Source: Catellicoccus marimammalium (GTDB lineage Bacteria > Bacillota > Bacilli > Lactobacillales > Catellicoccaceae). From it: a stretch of DNA of 64,000 nucleotides. The position numbers were made by a program, and so were the translations under genes. Each line of letters opens with the position of its first letter. The stretch's first letter is position 1. Location: the NCBI RefSeq assembly GCF_965139335.1, contig NZ_CBCSEL010000003.1. One strand, 5' to 3'. This document shows, one piece after another, positions 33,168 to 40,896 of this stretch. The notes below the pieces were generated by a model. It saw only the letters and a list, made by a program, of their open reading frames with translations. It searched no databases and was not told where the DNA came from.

Positions 33168-34145
33168 ATGTTGAAATTAACAATGTTAGGTTCTGGTGGG
33201 AGCATTCCGCTTCCTGATCGTTATTTATCTTCTGGTTTGATTGAATATAAAGGTCGTAAGATTTTAGTCGATGCCGGAGAAGGAACTCAAGTTTCTATGC
33301 GTTCTATTAATAGCGGTTTTAAAGATTTAGATGTGATTTGTATTACCCACTTGCATGGAGATCATGTCATTGGATTACAAGGAATGCTAGGAACCACTAG
33401 TAACTCTGGTAGAACAAAACCTATCACCATTATCGGTCCTACTGGATTAAAAGATGTCTTAGCTGGTTTCCGTCTAATCTCCCCTTATCTAAATTATGAG
33501 GTAAATGTCATTGAAGATCCGACAGAACCTGTGGTCATCAATAACGATGACATTCATGGAGATTTAATCATTGAAACTTTACCCGTGGAACATACTCGAC
33601 CTTGCTTAGGTTATCGCTTTAATATTTCTCGTCAACCAAAATTTGATGTCGAAAAAGCCAAAGCAAACCACGTTCCACAAGCTGCTTGGAAATCATTACA
33701 ACAAGGACAAGAAGTAATGCTAGATGGCGTTACTTATACGAAAGATATGGTGTTAGGAGAAGAACGAAAAGGATTGTCCATTAGTTATATTACTGATACT
33801 TTACCAATCGATACCATTCCTAACTTTGTTCAAGATAGTGATTTATTCGTTTGCTGTGCGAACTATGGAGATTCTGCTGATAAGAAAAAAGCAGATAAAA
33901 ATAAACACATGACTTTCCATGATGCTGCCACATTAGCTAAAGAAGGAAACGTTCATCGTTTATTATTAACTCACTTCTCACAAGCAATGCGCCATCCAGA
34001 AGAATATGTAGAAAATGCTCGAGAAGTCTTCCCTCATACTTGGATTAACCAAGATCACTTACAAGTAGAATTAAACTTCGATCAAGAGCCAGTATTAGAT
34101 CTTTCTTTAGTAAAAGAACCTTATCTTTGCAACCAAGAAGGATAA
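33168..34145 (+). CDS. RNase Z-like metallo-beta-lactamase hydrolase
   Basis: A 325-residue MBL-fold enzyme. The metal motif ITHLHGDHVIGLQGML (H-x-H-x-D-H), VEHTRPCLGYRF, SYITDT and LLTHFS in order match the RNase Z/ElaC family, which trims tRNA 3' ends. The N-terminus MLGSGGSIPLPDRYLSSGLI differs from classical RNase Z, which begins with LGTGAGVP and a PSKxRN segment, so it may be a paralogue rather than the housekeeping tRNA enzyme. AAAAAAGGAG precedes the ATG. It stands between two terminators. Confidence 0.8.
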   Translation: MLKLTMLGSGGSIPLPDRYLSSGLIEYKGRKILVDAGEGTQVSMRSINSGFKDLDVICITHLHGDHVIGLQGMLGTTSNSGRTKPITIIGPTGLKDVLAGFRLISPYLNYEVNVIEDPTEPVVINNDDIHGDLIIETLPVEHTRPCLGYRFNISRQPKFDVEKAKANHVPQAAWKSLQQGQEVMLDGVTYTKDMVLGEERKGLSISYITDTLPIDTIPNFVQDSDLFVCCANYGDSADKKKADKNKHMTFHDAATLAKEGNVHRLLLTHFSQAMRHPEEYVENAREVFPHTWINQDHLQVELNFDQEPVLDLSLVKEPYLCNQEG

Positions 34146-34150
34146 TAAAA

Positions 34151-34182
34151 AAGCTAGATGTAGAGATTTTTACATCTAGCTT
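34151..34182. terminator. Bidirectional terminator
   Basis: AAGCTAGATGTA / TACATCTAGCTT, a 12-bp perfect stem flanked by A and T runs; it serves the convergent genes on both sides. Confidence 0.9.
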
Positions 34183-34186
34183 CTTT

Positions 34187-34513
34187 TTATTTTTCTCGAA
34201 TTTGAACAGCAGTTCCTGAGCAAGTAACCATTAACATATTATTTTCATCACCAAGTACTTGGTATTGAATATCCACCGCAATTACGGCATCAGCATCTAA
34301 TTCTGCTGCTCTTTTTTTCATTTCCGCAAGTGCATTTTCTCTAGCTTGAATTAAATCTTTTTCATAACCACGAGCACGTCCTCCAAGCACATTACGCACC
34401 CCTGCACCAAAGTCTCGTAAAAAGTTTGCTCCAGAAATTACTTCTCCAAAGACGATATCTTCATAATTTACAATTTCATAACCTTCCAAAGTAGAAGAAG
34501 TAGTAATGATCAT
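34187..34513 (-). CDS. YbjQ/UPF0145-family protein
   Basis: A 108-residue protein of the YbjQ family (heavy-metal-binding-like fold, forming pentamers in solved members). The segments GYEIVNYEDIVFGEVISGANF, ALAEMKKRAAELDADAVIAV and a MVTCSGTAV ending are typical. Function unknown; metal binding has been suggested for the family. AGGAAGAATATACG precedes the ATG. It stands alone. Confidence 0.88.
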   Translation of the reverse strand: MIITTSSTLEGYEIVNYEDIVFGEVISGANFLRDFGAGVRNVLGGRARGYEKDLIQARENALAEMKKRAAELDADAVIAVDIQYQVLGDENNMLMVTCSGTAVQIREK

Positions 34514-34588
34514 CGTATATTCTTCCTTTCTTTTCCTTGTATTCCTTCTTTGTTTTTATTGTAATACAAGTAAAATCAGGGTTCAAAA

Positions 34589-36010
34589 TTAACGTTCAAA
34601 AACAAAAGATTTCATTCGCATCATCGCATCAATGGAATATTTAATGCCTTGCACGCCAAGCCCAGAATTTTTAATTCCTAAAAATGGGAAGTGGTCCGCT
34701 CCACGTTGAGTACGATGGTTCATGTGTACTGTCCCTACTTTCAATGCTTTTCCAATCTCCATCGCTAAAGGATAGTTATTTGTAAAGATTGCACTTTGTA
34801 ATCCATACTCCGAAGCATTAGCCAGACGAATCATTTCTTCTACATCTTTTACTCGTAAAATAGGTAATACAGGTCCAAAAGGTTCTTCCCAAGCTAAATC
34901 CATATCTACAGTTACTTGATCTAATAACATTGGCCAAATTAAATTTCTTTCTCGTTGATACTTTGTTTTCGCTACTGCTCCTTTTAATAATGCATCTTCA
35001 ATTAAAAATTCAATATGATCTGCCACAAAACGGTCAATTAAAGGCGTAATATCTGCATTCTCTTCTGGTAAGCCAACAGATAAGGTTTCCATCTCTTTTT
35101 GTATTGCTGCTACTAAAGCATCCGCATTTTTTTCTGTCACAAATACACGTTTAATCGCTGTACAACGTTGTCCTGAATATTGGAACGCTCCAGCGACAAT
35201 TTCTTTAGCCGCATTTTCTAAATCTGCATCTTCTAATACTAAAGCTGCATCTTTCCCACCTAATTCCATAATGCATGGTTTCATTCCTGCAAGCTCTGCA
35301 ATATGCGTTCCAATTTCAGTTGATCCTGTAAAGTTAATCGCATCAACTTCTGGATGCGTTACTAAAGCATCCCCAATAACTGAACCTCTACCAGTAACTG
35401 TATTTAATACTCCAGCAGGAACTCCTGCTTCATGAAAAATACGAGCTAATTGTAGGCCAGAAATCGCTCCTTGAGTAGGTGTTTTAAACACTACTGTATT
35501 CCCGCCAATTAATGCTGGAGCAATTTTAGAGGCAGCTAAGTTCACTGGATAGTTGAAGGGCGCAATTGCCAAGACAACTCCCATTGCTTCTTTATGCACA
35601 AAAGCAATTTTATTTTGATCTTTTTTAGAGAAACTTCCTCCTTCTAAAATTTGTCCTTCCATACGGCATCCTTCTTCTGCCGTATAAGCAATCAAATCTG
35701 CAGTACGTTCCACTTCTTGAATAGAAGCTGCTCTACTTTTCGCAATTTCTTTGGATAATAATGTACCAATTTCCACGGCTTCTTTTTTCAATAATTGAGC
35801 TGCTTGATGTAAAATTTGTGCTCGTTCAACAACGGCTAATGCCTGCCATTCTTTTTGTGCTTGACGTGCACTTTGCATCACTTCTTCAATTTCTTTTTCT
35901 TCCATTGCTGGTACTGTACCTAATTCTTTTCCTGTCGCAGGTTCTTTTATTGTAATCGTTTGAGAAGTTCCTTTCCATTCTCCATTGACTAAGTTTAAAT
36001 ATGATTTCAT
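34589..36010 (-). CDS. gapN: NADP-dependent glyceraldehyde-3-phosphate dehydrogenase (non-phosphorylating)
   Basis: Oxidises glyceraldehyde-3-phosphate directly to 3-phosphoglycerate and makes NADPH without ATP. At 473 residues it follows streptococcal GapN closely: YxNYVNGEWK-like start, APFNYPVNL, NFTGSTEIG, the general base ELGGKD, the catalytic Cys in YSGQRCTA and the substrate-binding RTQRGADHFPFLG. GAGGAAAACCA precedes the ATG. GapN is a main NADPH source in lactic acid bacteria that lack the oxidative pentose phosphate branch, and that NADPH would suit the mevalonate pathway at 41-44 kb. Confidence 0.93.
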   Translation of the reverse strand: MKSYLNLVNGEWKGTSQTITIKEPATGKELGTVPAMEEKEIEEVMQSARQAQKEWQALAVVERAQILHQAAQLLKKEAVEIGTLLSKEIAKSRAASIQEVERTADLIAYTAEEGCRMEGQILEGGSFSKKDQNKIAFVHKEAMGVVLAIAPFNYPVNLAASKIAPALIGGNTVVFKTPTQGAISGLQLARIFHEAGVPAGVLNTVTGRGSVIGDALVTHPEVDAINFTGSTEIGTHIAELAGMKPCIMELGGKDAALVLEDADLENAAKEIVAGAFQYSGQRCTAIKRVFVTEKNADALVAAIQKEMETLSVGLPEENADITPLIDRFVADHIEFLIEDALLKGAVAKTKYQRERNLIWPMLLDQVTVDMDLAWEEPFGPVLPILRVKDVEEMIRLANASEYGLQSAIFTNNYPLAMEIGKALKVGTVHMNHRTQRGADHFPFLGIKNSGLGVQGIKYSIDAMMRMKSFVFER

Positions 36011-36205
36011 TGGTTTTCCTCATTTCCTTGGTAATGACTATATTTTAATATAATCAAAGGATTCATTTCACTTTTTTCTTATCATATATAAAGATTTATT
36101 TAATATTATAAAGTTTTTATCAAGATTTTATCTTTTTTTGTCGATTTTTTCCCAAATTTTTTCCTCAACTTTCTTAAAAAAAACTTTATTGAGAAAAAAT
36201 AACTA

Positions 36206-36235
36206 TTGACAAGATTCCTTTCTTCCTTTTTGATA
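36206..36235 (+). promoter_or_regulatory. Promoter of the arsC-like gene
   Basis: -35 TTGACA (36206-36211) and -10 TTGATA (36230-36235) with an 18-nt spacer, followed by AAAGGAGGAG. Confidence 0.55.
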
Positions 36236-36261
36236 AAAATAAATCAAAGGAGGAGATCTAC

Positions 36262-36666
36262 TTGCCAGAAAAACCAAAGATTGCTTTTATCTGTACACAT
36301 AATTCTTGTCGAAGCCAAATTGCAGAAGCTTTAGCTAAAAAACATTTATCCACAGAATATGAAATTTATTCTGCAGGAACAGAAATCAAAAACCATATTA
36401 ATCCAGATGCTATCCGCTTGATGAAAACTCATTATGGCATTGATATGGAAAAAGAACAAAAACCAAAAACAATAGAAGTCTTACCGTCATCCATAGACTA
36501 TGTAATTACAATGGGATGTGGAGTTCATTGTCCTTTTCTTCCAGCTAAAAAAAGAGAAGATTGGAGATTAGAAGATCCAACAGGGAAATCAGACGCAGAA
36601 TTTTTAGCGATTATACAAGAAATTGAACATAAAATTTTGGCGTTAAATAAAGAAAAAAAGGCATAG
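36262..36666 (+). CDS. Thioredoxin-type arsenate reductase / LMW phosphatase-like protein
   Basis: A 134-residue protein with the P-loop CTHNSCRSQIAEA, where the first Cys is the nucleophile, then YSAGTE, and the redox pair CGVHC within TMGCGVHCPFLP, and EDPTGKSDAEF. This is the ArsC form that is recycled by thioredoxin and reduces arsenate to arsenite. The start is TTG, well placed 7 nt after AAAGGAGGAG. No arsR, arsB or acr3 gene is adjacent, so arsenate resistance is not proven; a phosphatase role is possible. Confidence 0.85.
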   Translation: MPEKPKIAFICTHNSCRSQIAEALAKKHLSTEYEIYSAGTEIKNHINPDAIRLMKTHYGIDMEKEQKPKTIEVLPSSIDYVITMGCGVHCPFLPAKKREDWRLEDPTGKSDAEFLAIIQEIEHKILALNKEKKA

Positions 36667-36683
36667 GAAGTTCCTATGCCTTT
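36657..36683 (+). terminator. Terminator after the arsC-like gene
   Basis: AAAGGCATAGGAA / TTCCTATGCCTTT, a 13-bp perfect stem whose left arm contains the stop codon. Confidence 0.8.
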
Positions 36684-36704
36684 AACATTTATGAATATGA
36701 AGAA

Positions 36705-36777
36705 AGCCATCTATCGGGCTTGAACCGACGACCCCCACCTTACCATGGTGGTGCTCTACCGACTGAGCTAAGATGGC
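36705..36777 (-). tRNA. tRNA-Thr (GGT)
   Basis: Complete minus-strand cloverleaf: acceptor GCCATCT/AGATGGC, anticodon arm CCACC-ATGGTAA-GGTGG giving GGT, T-arm TCGGTTCAAGCCCGA. Discriminator base is U; CCA is not encoded. Confidence 0.95.
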
Positions 36778-36825
36778 AACGTACTTTTTTATTATATACT
36801 AATCTTTTCTAATAGACAACGTTAT

Positions 36826-37185
36826 TTAAGAATAAAATTGAGTAATTTCTTGGAATTGTACTTTCCCAATTAATTCTCGGAAACGATGTGTCCCAATCCA
36901 TTCATATTGACTTGGTAATGGCGGTAATTGATCTAAAGCTAGCTGGAATACATATAGAGGTAAGTGTTGAATTTCTTCATAACGCACATCTACTAAATCC
37001 GCTAATTCTAATTGATCCATAGGTAATTTCATTTCTTTTAGTGCTTCTACAATTACGCCAAGATTCGTCTTTTCTGGAACTGCTTCTCGAGTAATAAAAT
37101 AATACTGTTCTTCTTTTTTTTCAACTAAAAAACGTACTTCATCGCGACAAAGAAGAATTACTGTTCCTGCTACAATCTTTTTCAT
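36826..37185 (-). CDS. Degenerate Nudix-like protein
   Basis: A 119-residue protein. The opening KKIVAGTVILLCRDEVRFLVEKK and the later LVDVRYEEIQHLPLYVFQLAL strands follow a MutT/Nudix fold, but the Nudix box (G-x5-E-x7-REUxEExGU) is missing: the expected place holds NLGVIVEALKEMKLPMDQ without the REUxEE residues. It is therefore unlikely to hydrolyse nucleotides and may bind a ligand or RNA. GAGGG with 6-nt spacing supports the ATG at 37185. It follows the S1-domain gene by 11 bp, probably in one transcript. Confidence 0.65.
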   Translation of the reverse strand: MKKIVAGTVILLCRDEVRFLVEKKEEQYYFITREAVPEKTNLGVIVEALKEMKLPMDQLELADLVDVRYEEIQHLPLYVFQLALDQLPPLPSQYEWIGTHRFRELIGKVQFQEITQFYS

Positions 37186-37196
37186 TTCCATCCCTC

Positions 37197-37568
37197 TTAA
37201 TCTTCCTTTTTTAAATCCTTCATGGATTCATCTACCCATTTTGGCAATTGCTTTTGAATACTTTGAAAACCAATTTTCTTATGTTTATTTGTAAAGTAAT
37301 GTTTACGCAAGTAGCGACGAGGAACTTGTTTTAGCATTGCTCGTGAAGAAAGACTCATCTTATGTGTATACTCATCAATATCAATAATTTTTGCTTCAAT
37401 TTGATCACCAACCGAAAATAATTGATTTAAATGACGAATATATTCTGGTTTAATTTCTGAAATGTGAATTAGACCTTGCACTCCTTCTTCAATTTGTACA
37501 AATACGCCATAGGGTTGAATTCCAGTTACTGTTCCTGTAACAGTCATACCGATATGATACTCTGTCAT
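37197..37568 (-). CDS. cvfD: S1-domain RNA-binding protein (CvfD/YugI, general stress protein 13)
   Basis: A 123-residue protein with one S1 domain (about 5-75): VTGTVTGIQPYGVFVQIEEGVQGLIHISE is the classical S1 core. The C-terminal 45 residues are basic (RRYLRKHYFTNKHKK). CvfD-type proteins act as post-transcriptional regulators in Firmicutes, binding RNA or ribosomes. It follows a cyclophilin gene and precedes a degenerate Nudix gene. The start MTEYHIGMTV has AAGAAGGGAAGAG upstream. Confidence 0.88.
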   Translation of the reverse strand: MTEYHIGMTVTGTVTGIQPYGVFVQIEEGVQGLIHISEIKPEYIRHLNQLFSVGDQIEAKIIDIDEYTHKMSLSSRAMLKQVPRRYLRKHYFTNKHKKIGFQSIQKQLPKWVDESMKDLKKED

Positions 37569-37592
37569 GAATCTCTTCCCTTCTTAAATAAA

Positions 37593-37610
37593 AGCCCCAT
37601 TACTGGGGCT
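37593..37610 (-). terminator. Terminator after the cyclophilin gene
   Basis: AGCCCC / GGGGCT stem with a 6-nt loop, followed by a T-rich stretch on the minus strand; it separates cyclophilin from cvfD. Confidence 0.65.
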
Positions 37611-37616
37611 CGTGTA

Positions 37617-38195
37617 TTATTCTTTTACATCTACAGCATCAATTGTAACATCATATAATGGACGATCATTCATATCACAAGATACACCTGCAATTTCATC
37701 TACTACATTCATTCCTTCAATCACTTGACCAAAAACTGTATGACGTTGATCTAACCAAGGAGTTCCTCCATTTTCTAAGTACGCTGTACGCACTTCTTCT
37801 GGATAAGCATCTAACATTGGTTTTAAATGATTTGGAATTTGATGTGCTTGTACGATAAAGAATTGGCTACCATTTGTATTAGGACCTGCATTAGCCATAG
37901 ATAAGGCACCACGGAAATTGAATAATTCTTTAGAGAATTCATCTTCAAAAGGTCCGCCATAAATGCTTTCACCACCACAACCTGTTCCTGTTGGGTCGCC
38001 CCCTTGAATCATAAATTCATTGATAACACGATGGAAAATCGTTCCTGTGTAGTAACCTTTTTTCGCTAATTCAACAAAATTTTCTACTGTTTTTGGTGCT
38101 TGTTCTGAATATAATTCCATTGTAATATCCCCACGATTAGTATGGAAAGTTACTTTTGGATTATTTTCATGTAATTCTTTTTGTAATAAAGTCAT
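37617..38195 (-). CDS. Peptidyl-prolyl cis-trans isomerase, cyclophilin type
   Basis: A 192-residue cytoplasmic cyclophilin that speeds proline isomerisation in protein folding. The signature FHRVINEFMIQGGDPTGTG contains the catalytic Arg and the substrate-binding Phe/Met/Gln. Other marks are SMANAGPNTNGSQFFI and HTVFGQVIEG. No signal peptide is present. AGGAGAGAATT precedes the ATG. It follows the zinc-ribbon gene by 9 bp on the same strand. Confidence 0.95.
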   Translation of the reverse strand: MTLLQKELHENNPKVTFHTNRGDITMELYSEQAPKTVENFVELAKKGYYTGTIFHRVINEFMIQGGDPTGTGCGGESIYGGPFEDEFSKELFNFRGALSMANAGPNTNGSQFFIVQAHQIPNHLKPMLDAYPEEVRTAYLENGGTPWLDQRHTVFGQVIEGMNVVDEIAGVSCDMNDRPLYDVTIDAVDVKE

Positions 38196-38204
38196 AATTC
38201 TCTC

Positions 38205-40544
38205 CTATCCGTTCCCGTTTCCTTTAAACCATCCTGTTTTACAGTTAATTGTCACTAGATAAACATGGATATTACTATTTGGATAGCCACTTAATGTACG
38301 AGAACGATTGTTTGTTCCATATAAATTATAATATCCTTCGCCATTTCTGACAAAAGCTTTCTCTAATGAATAACCATCGGGCGTAATGTATCCACGTTCA
38401 ATACAAGTATTAATCACTTGTTCTTTTACCCCTTTGGCCCAAGCATAAGGACCTGTTTTATCTGAAGCCTCATCAGCCTTTTTCTTTGTTTCTTTTTCTG
38501 CTTTTTCCGCTTCTTTTTTAGCTTCCTCTGCTTTTTTCTTCTCTTCTGCTTCTTTTTTACGTTCACCAAGAACTTCTTTTACTTGTTTTAATTTCTTTTG
38601 TAATGATTTTTTCAAAGAAGTATTTTGTACTTTATCTACCAATTTTTCAGCATCTGTGCAATCTTCAGAAGTCACTTTATCTTTTACTTCTTTTCCTTCA
38701 TATAAGTTAGAAACAGCATCTTTTGCTTCTTTTTGAGCTTCTGCCTGTCCTTTGGCATCTAAAATACATTCATTCACTGCTTTTTCAAAAGGAGTACTTG
38801 GATTTTTCACTGGGACAAATTCCACTTTTACGTTGTCTTTTAATCCCACTTTTTCGATTTTATCTCCTTTTAAAATTGGTGAAACAAAAAGATCATTAAT
38901 TTTATTTGTTAGTTCCGTATTCTTTTGTAACTCTTGTAATTGTTTTGTTAGGTCGGAAGCTTTTTCTGGATCTTTTTTCTCTAAATCAGCGATTTCATCT
39001 TTTACATTGGCAATGGTTTTTGCACTCATATTTTTTGCCACAAAACCATCTTTTGCTTTATCACCCACATAATAATCATCGATTTGACGTTCAATTTTAC
39101 GATAAGCTTGTTGTACTTCGGTGTGTTCTTTTTGTAAATGATAATAATATCCTCCACCTGCAATCGCTAAAAGAACGATTACGAGTAGAACCCATGGCCA
39201 GTAACGTTTTTTCTTCGGTGTTCCTGGTTTCTTTTCTTCAGGCTCTTTTGGCGATACACTTGCTTCTAATAATTTCTGCTGTTTTTGTAGATTTTCTTCT
39301 TCTTCTTTCGTTAAACTAGGACCAGTAGGTGTACTTGTATCTTTTGAATCTTTTTTCTCTTCTTTATTTGGAGCAACAGAGGCCATGAAGACAGGAGTAT
39401 TTTGAGTTGTATTTTCCTCTTCTTTCTCCTCTGCTTCTTCATTTTTAGCCTTTTCTTTTTGCGCTAACTCCTGTGCTTCTCGTTGTTCTATGATGTGTAA
39501 AATTTCATCTAGTTCTTGCAACGGACGAGTATAAGAATCTGTTTCCTCCTCTGTTTTTTCTACTTCTTTTCCTTCATGATTTACTGTTGAATTTTCTAAA
39601 TCAGAAGGAGTTTCAGTAGATATAGATACTACAGACTCTGCTTTTGGTTCTTCTACTTCTTTTTCTTCTTTTGTACTTTGCTCTTTTTGTTTTGGTGCTG
39701 TTACCGCACAAGTAAAGATAGGTGTAACTTCTTTCTTTTCTTCTTTTGGATTTGTTACTTCTTTTGATTCTACTACTGATGGTTCTTCATTATTTTCTTC
39801 TTTTGCATCTGCAGCTTCTACAGAATCATGTTCCTTGTCATCTTTTACTTTTTCGTCTTTAAATAAAGAACCATTACGCACTTTTTCTAATAAAGAAGGA
39901 CCTTTTTTATTCTCTGTTGGAATCGTTTCTTTTTCTTCTAAAGGAGAGACAGACGGCTCTTCTTTTGCCTCTTCTTCTTTAGCGAAGAAATCTCCTTTTT
40001 TCGTTGGTTTTCGTTTTGCTACTTCTGATTCCATTGTTTTTGGTACTTGTAATGGAGTAGTTTCTTCCATTGAAGTACTTTCTTTTGGTAGAGGTGGAAG
40101 TTGTTTTCCACGTTCTTCTTGTTCCTCTTTCACATCATAAGTTTCTTCTGATTTTTTCAACACTTCTAATTTTTCTGAAGGAGAAGTTGGTTCTTCTTTA
40201 CTAAACGCATGTAACGAACTTTGTTTTGTTGTTCTTTCTTTTGGAATTTCTTCTAATTTTTGTTTAGAAATCGCTTCTCCTACTGTTTGTTGGAATTCTT
40301 TTTCTTTATCAAATTCTGGTTCAAAGTCTTCTTGATCCATATTTTGCTTATGGAAAATCTCTGTATGATGAACTTTTGAGGCTTGTTCTTTTGAAAAATC
40401 ATAAAAAGATTGTTTTTTATTTTCTTTTACTGTGTCTTTTTCTCGGATGACACCTTTTGTTGCTGTGGAATGAAGATCACAACGTGGACAAAAATCTCCT
40501 TCCACCACGGACCCACAACGGGGACAATGTTTTACTTCTTTCAT
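38205..40544 (-). CDS. Zinc-ribbon membrane protein with long disordered region
   Basis: A protein of about 779 residues. The N-terminus holds a zinc ribbon (CPRCGSVVEGDFCPRC). Residues about 30-435 are Glu/Lys/Ser/Thr/Pro-rich and probably disordered, with loose repeats. One membrane span (about 450-470, YWPWVLLVIVLLAIAGGGYYY) leads to an extracellular helical part with coiled-coil stretches (about 480-700) and a compact C-terminal region ending GWFKGNGNG. The topology resembles TcaA-type proteins (zinc ribbon inside, helical part outside), but I see no direct similarity. GAGGAAA supports the ATG at 40544. Function unknown. Confidence 0.75.
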   Translation of the reverse strand: MKEVKHCPRCGSVVEGDFCPRCDLHSTATKGVIREKDTVKENKKQSFYDFSKEQASKVHHTEIFHKQNMDQEDFEPEFDKEKEFQQTVGEAISKQKLEEIPKERTTKQSSLHAFSKEEPTSPSEKLEVLKKSEETYDVKEEQEERGKQLPPLPKESTSMEETTPLQVPKTMESEVAKRKPTKKGDFFAKEEEAKEEPSVSPLEEKETIPTENKKGPSLLEKVRNGSLFKDEKVKDDKEHDSVEAADAKEENNEEPSVVESKEVTNPKEEKKEVTPIFTCAVTAPKQKEQSTKEEKEVEEPKAESVVSISTETPSDLENSTVNHEGKEVEKTEEETDSYTRPLQELDEILHIIEQREAQELAQKEKAKNEEAEEKEEENTTQNTPVFMASVAPNKEEKKDSKDTSTPTGPSLTKEEEENLQKQQKLLEASVSPKEPEEKKPGTPKKKRYWPWVLLVIVLLAIAGGGYYYHLQKEHTEVQQAYRKIERQIDDYYVGDKAKDGFVAKNMSAKTIANVKDEIADLEKKDPEKASDLTKQLQELQKNTELTNKINDLFVSPILKGDKIEKVGLKDNVKVEFVPVKNPSTPFEKAVNECILDAKGQAEAQKEAKDAVSNLYEGKEVKDKVTSEDCTDAEKLVDKVQNTSLKKSLQKKLKQVKEVLGERKKEAEEKKKAEEAKKEAEKAEKETKKKADEASDKTGPYAWAKGVKEQVINTCIERGYITPDGYSLEKAFVRNGEGYYNLYGTNNRSRTLSGYPNSNIHVYLVTINCKTGWFKGNGNG

Positions 40545-40571
40545 TTTCCTCATCCTATTTGTATTATTCAA

Positions 40572-40896
40572 TATAATATTATAACAGATAACCGATTAGA
40601 ACCCATCTTTTTTTCTCTCTAATTTTATATTTTTTTATTGCTTTTTTTCTTTTCTCTTTTTTCTTTTTTAAACGATAATCCTCCGTCATCATTTTAAGTT
40701 ATTTTTTGGTTAACAAAAATATCCTAAGCTTTTTATAAAAAGAATGTCTTTTCTCTACTTATTTTGTTTCTTTCTATTATAATAAGGAACGGAGAGGAAA
40801 TCGCTGTCATCGATTTCTCTTATAGTACGGCCTCAATGATAAAGAGACCAACGAGAAAGAAAGGAGATTACTAGTTTTTCTAGTAAATATATCGTT
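40572..40896. other. 325-bp intergenic region before mvaS
   Basis: No gene is visible. The left half is very T-rich with long pyrimidine runs. A TATAAT at 40778-40783 is a likely mvaS -10 with a poor -35. An imperfect hairpin GAAATCG/CGATTTC lies at about 40797-40820. The last 36 bases form an unusual translation-start leader, listed separately. A minus-strand TATAAT at 40578-40583 may serve the zinc-ribbon gene. Confidence 0.6.
40861..40896 (+). promoter_or_regulatory. mvaS ribosome site separated from ATG by a hairpin
   Basis: The only good ribosome site, AAGGAG (40861-40866), is 30 nt before the mvaS ATG, too far for normal use. Between them TTACTAG (40868-40874) and CTAGTAA (40880-40886) form a perfect 7-bp hairpin. 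If folded, it shortens the effective gap to about 11 nt. Confidence 0.5.

Noticed and set aside
38906..39319. Plus-strand open frames opposite the zinc-ribbon gene
   Set aside because: They mirror the Lys/Glu-rich codons of the real gene as Phe/Leu/Ser-rich shadows without ribosome sites.
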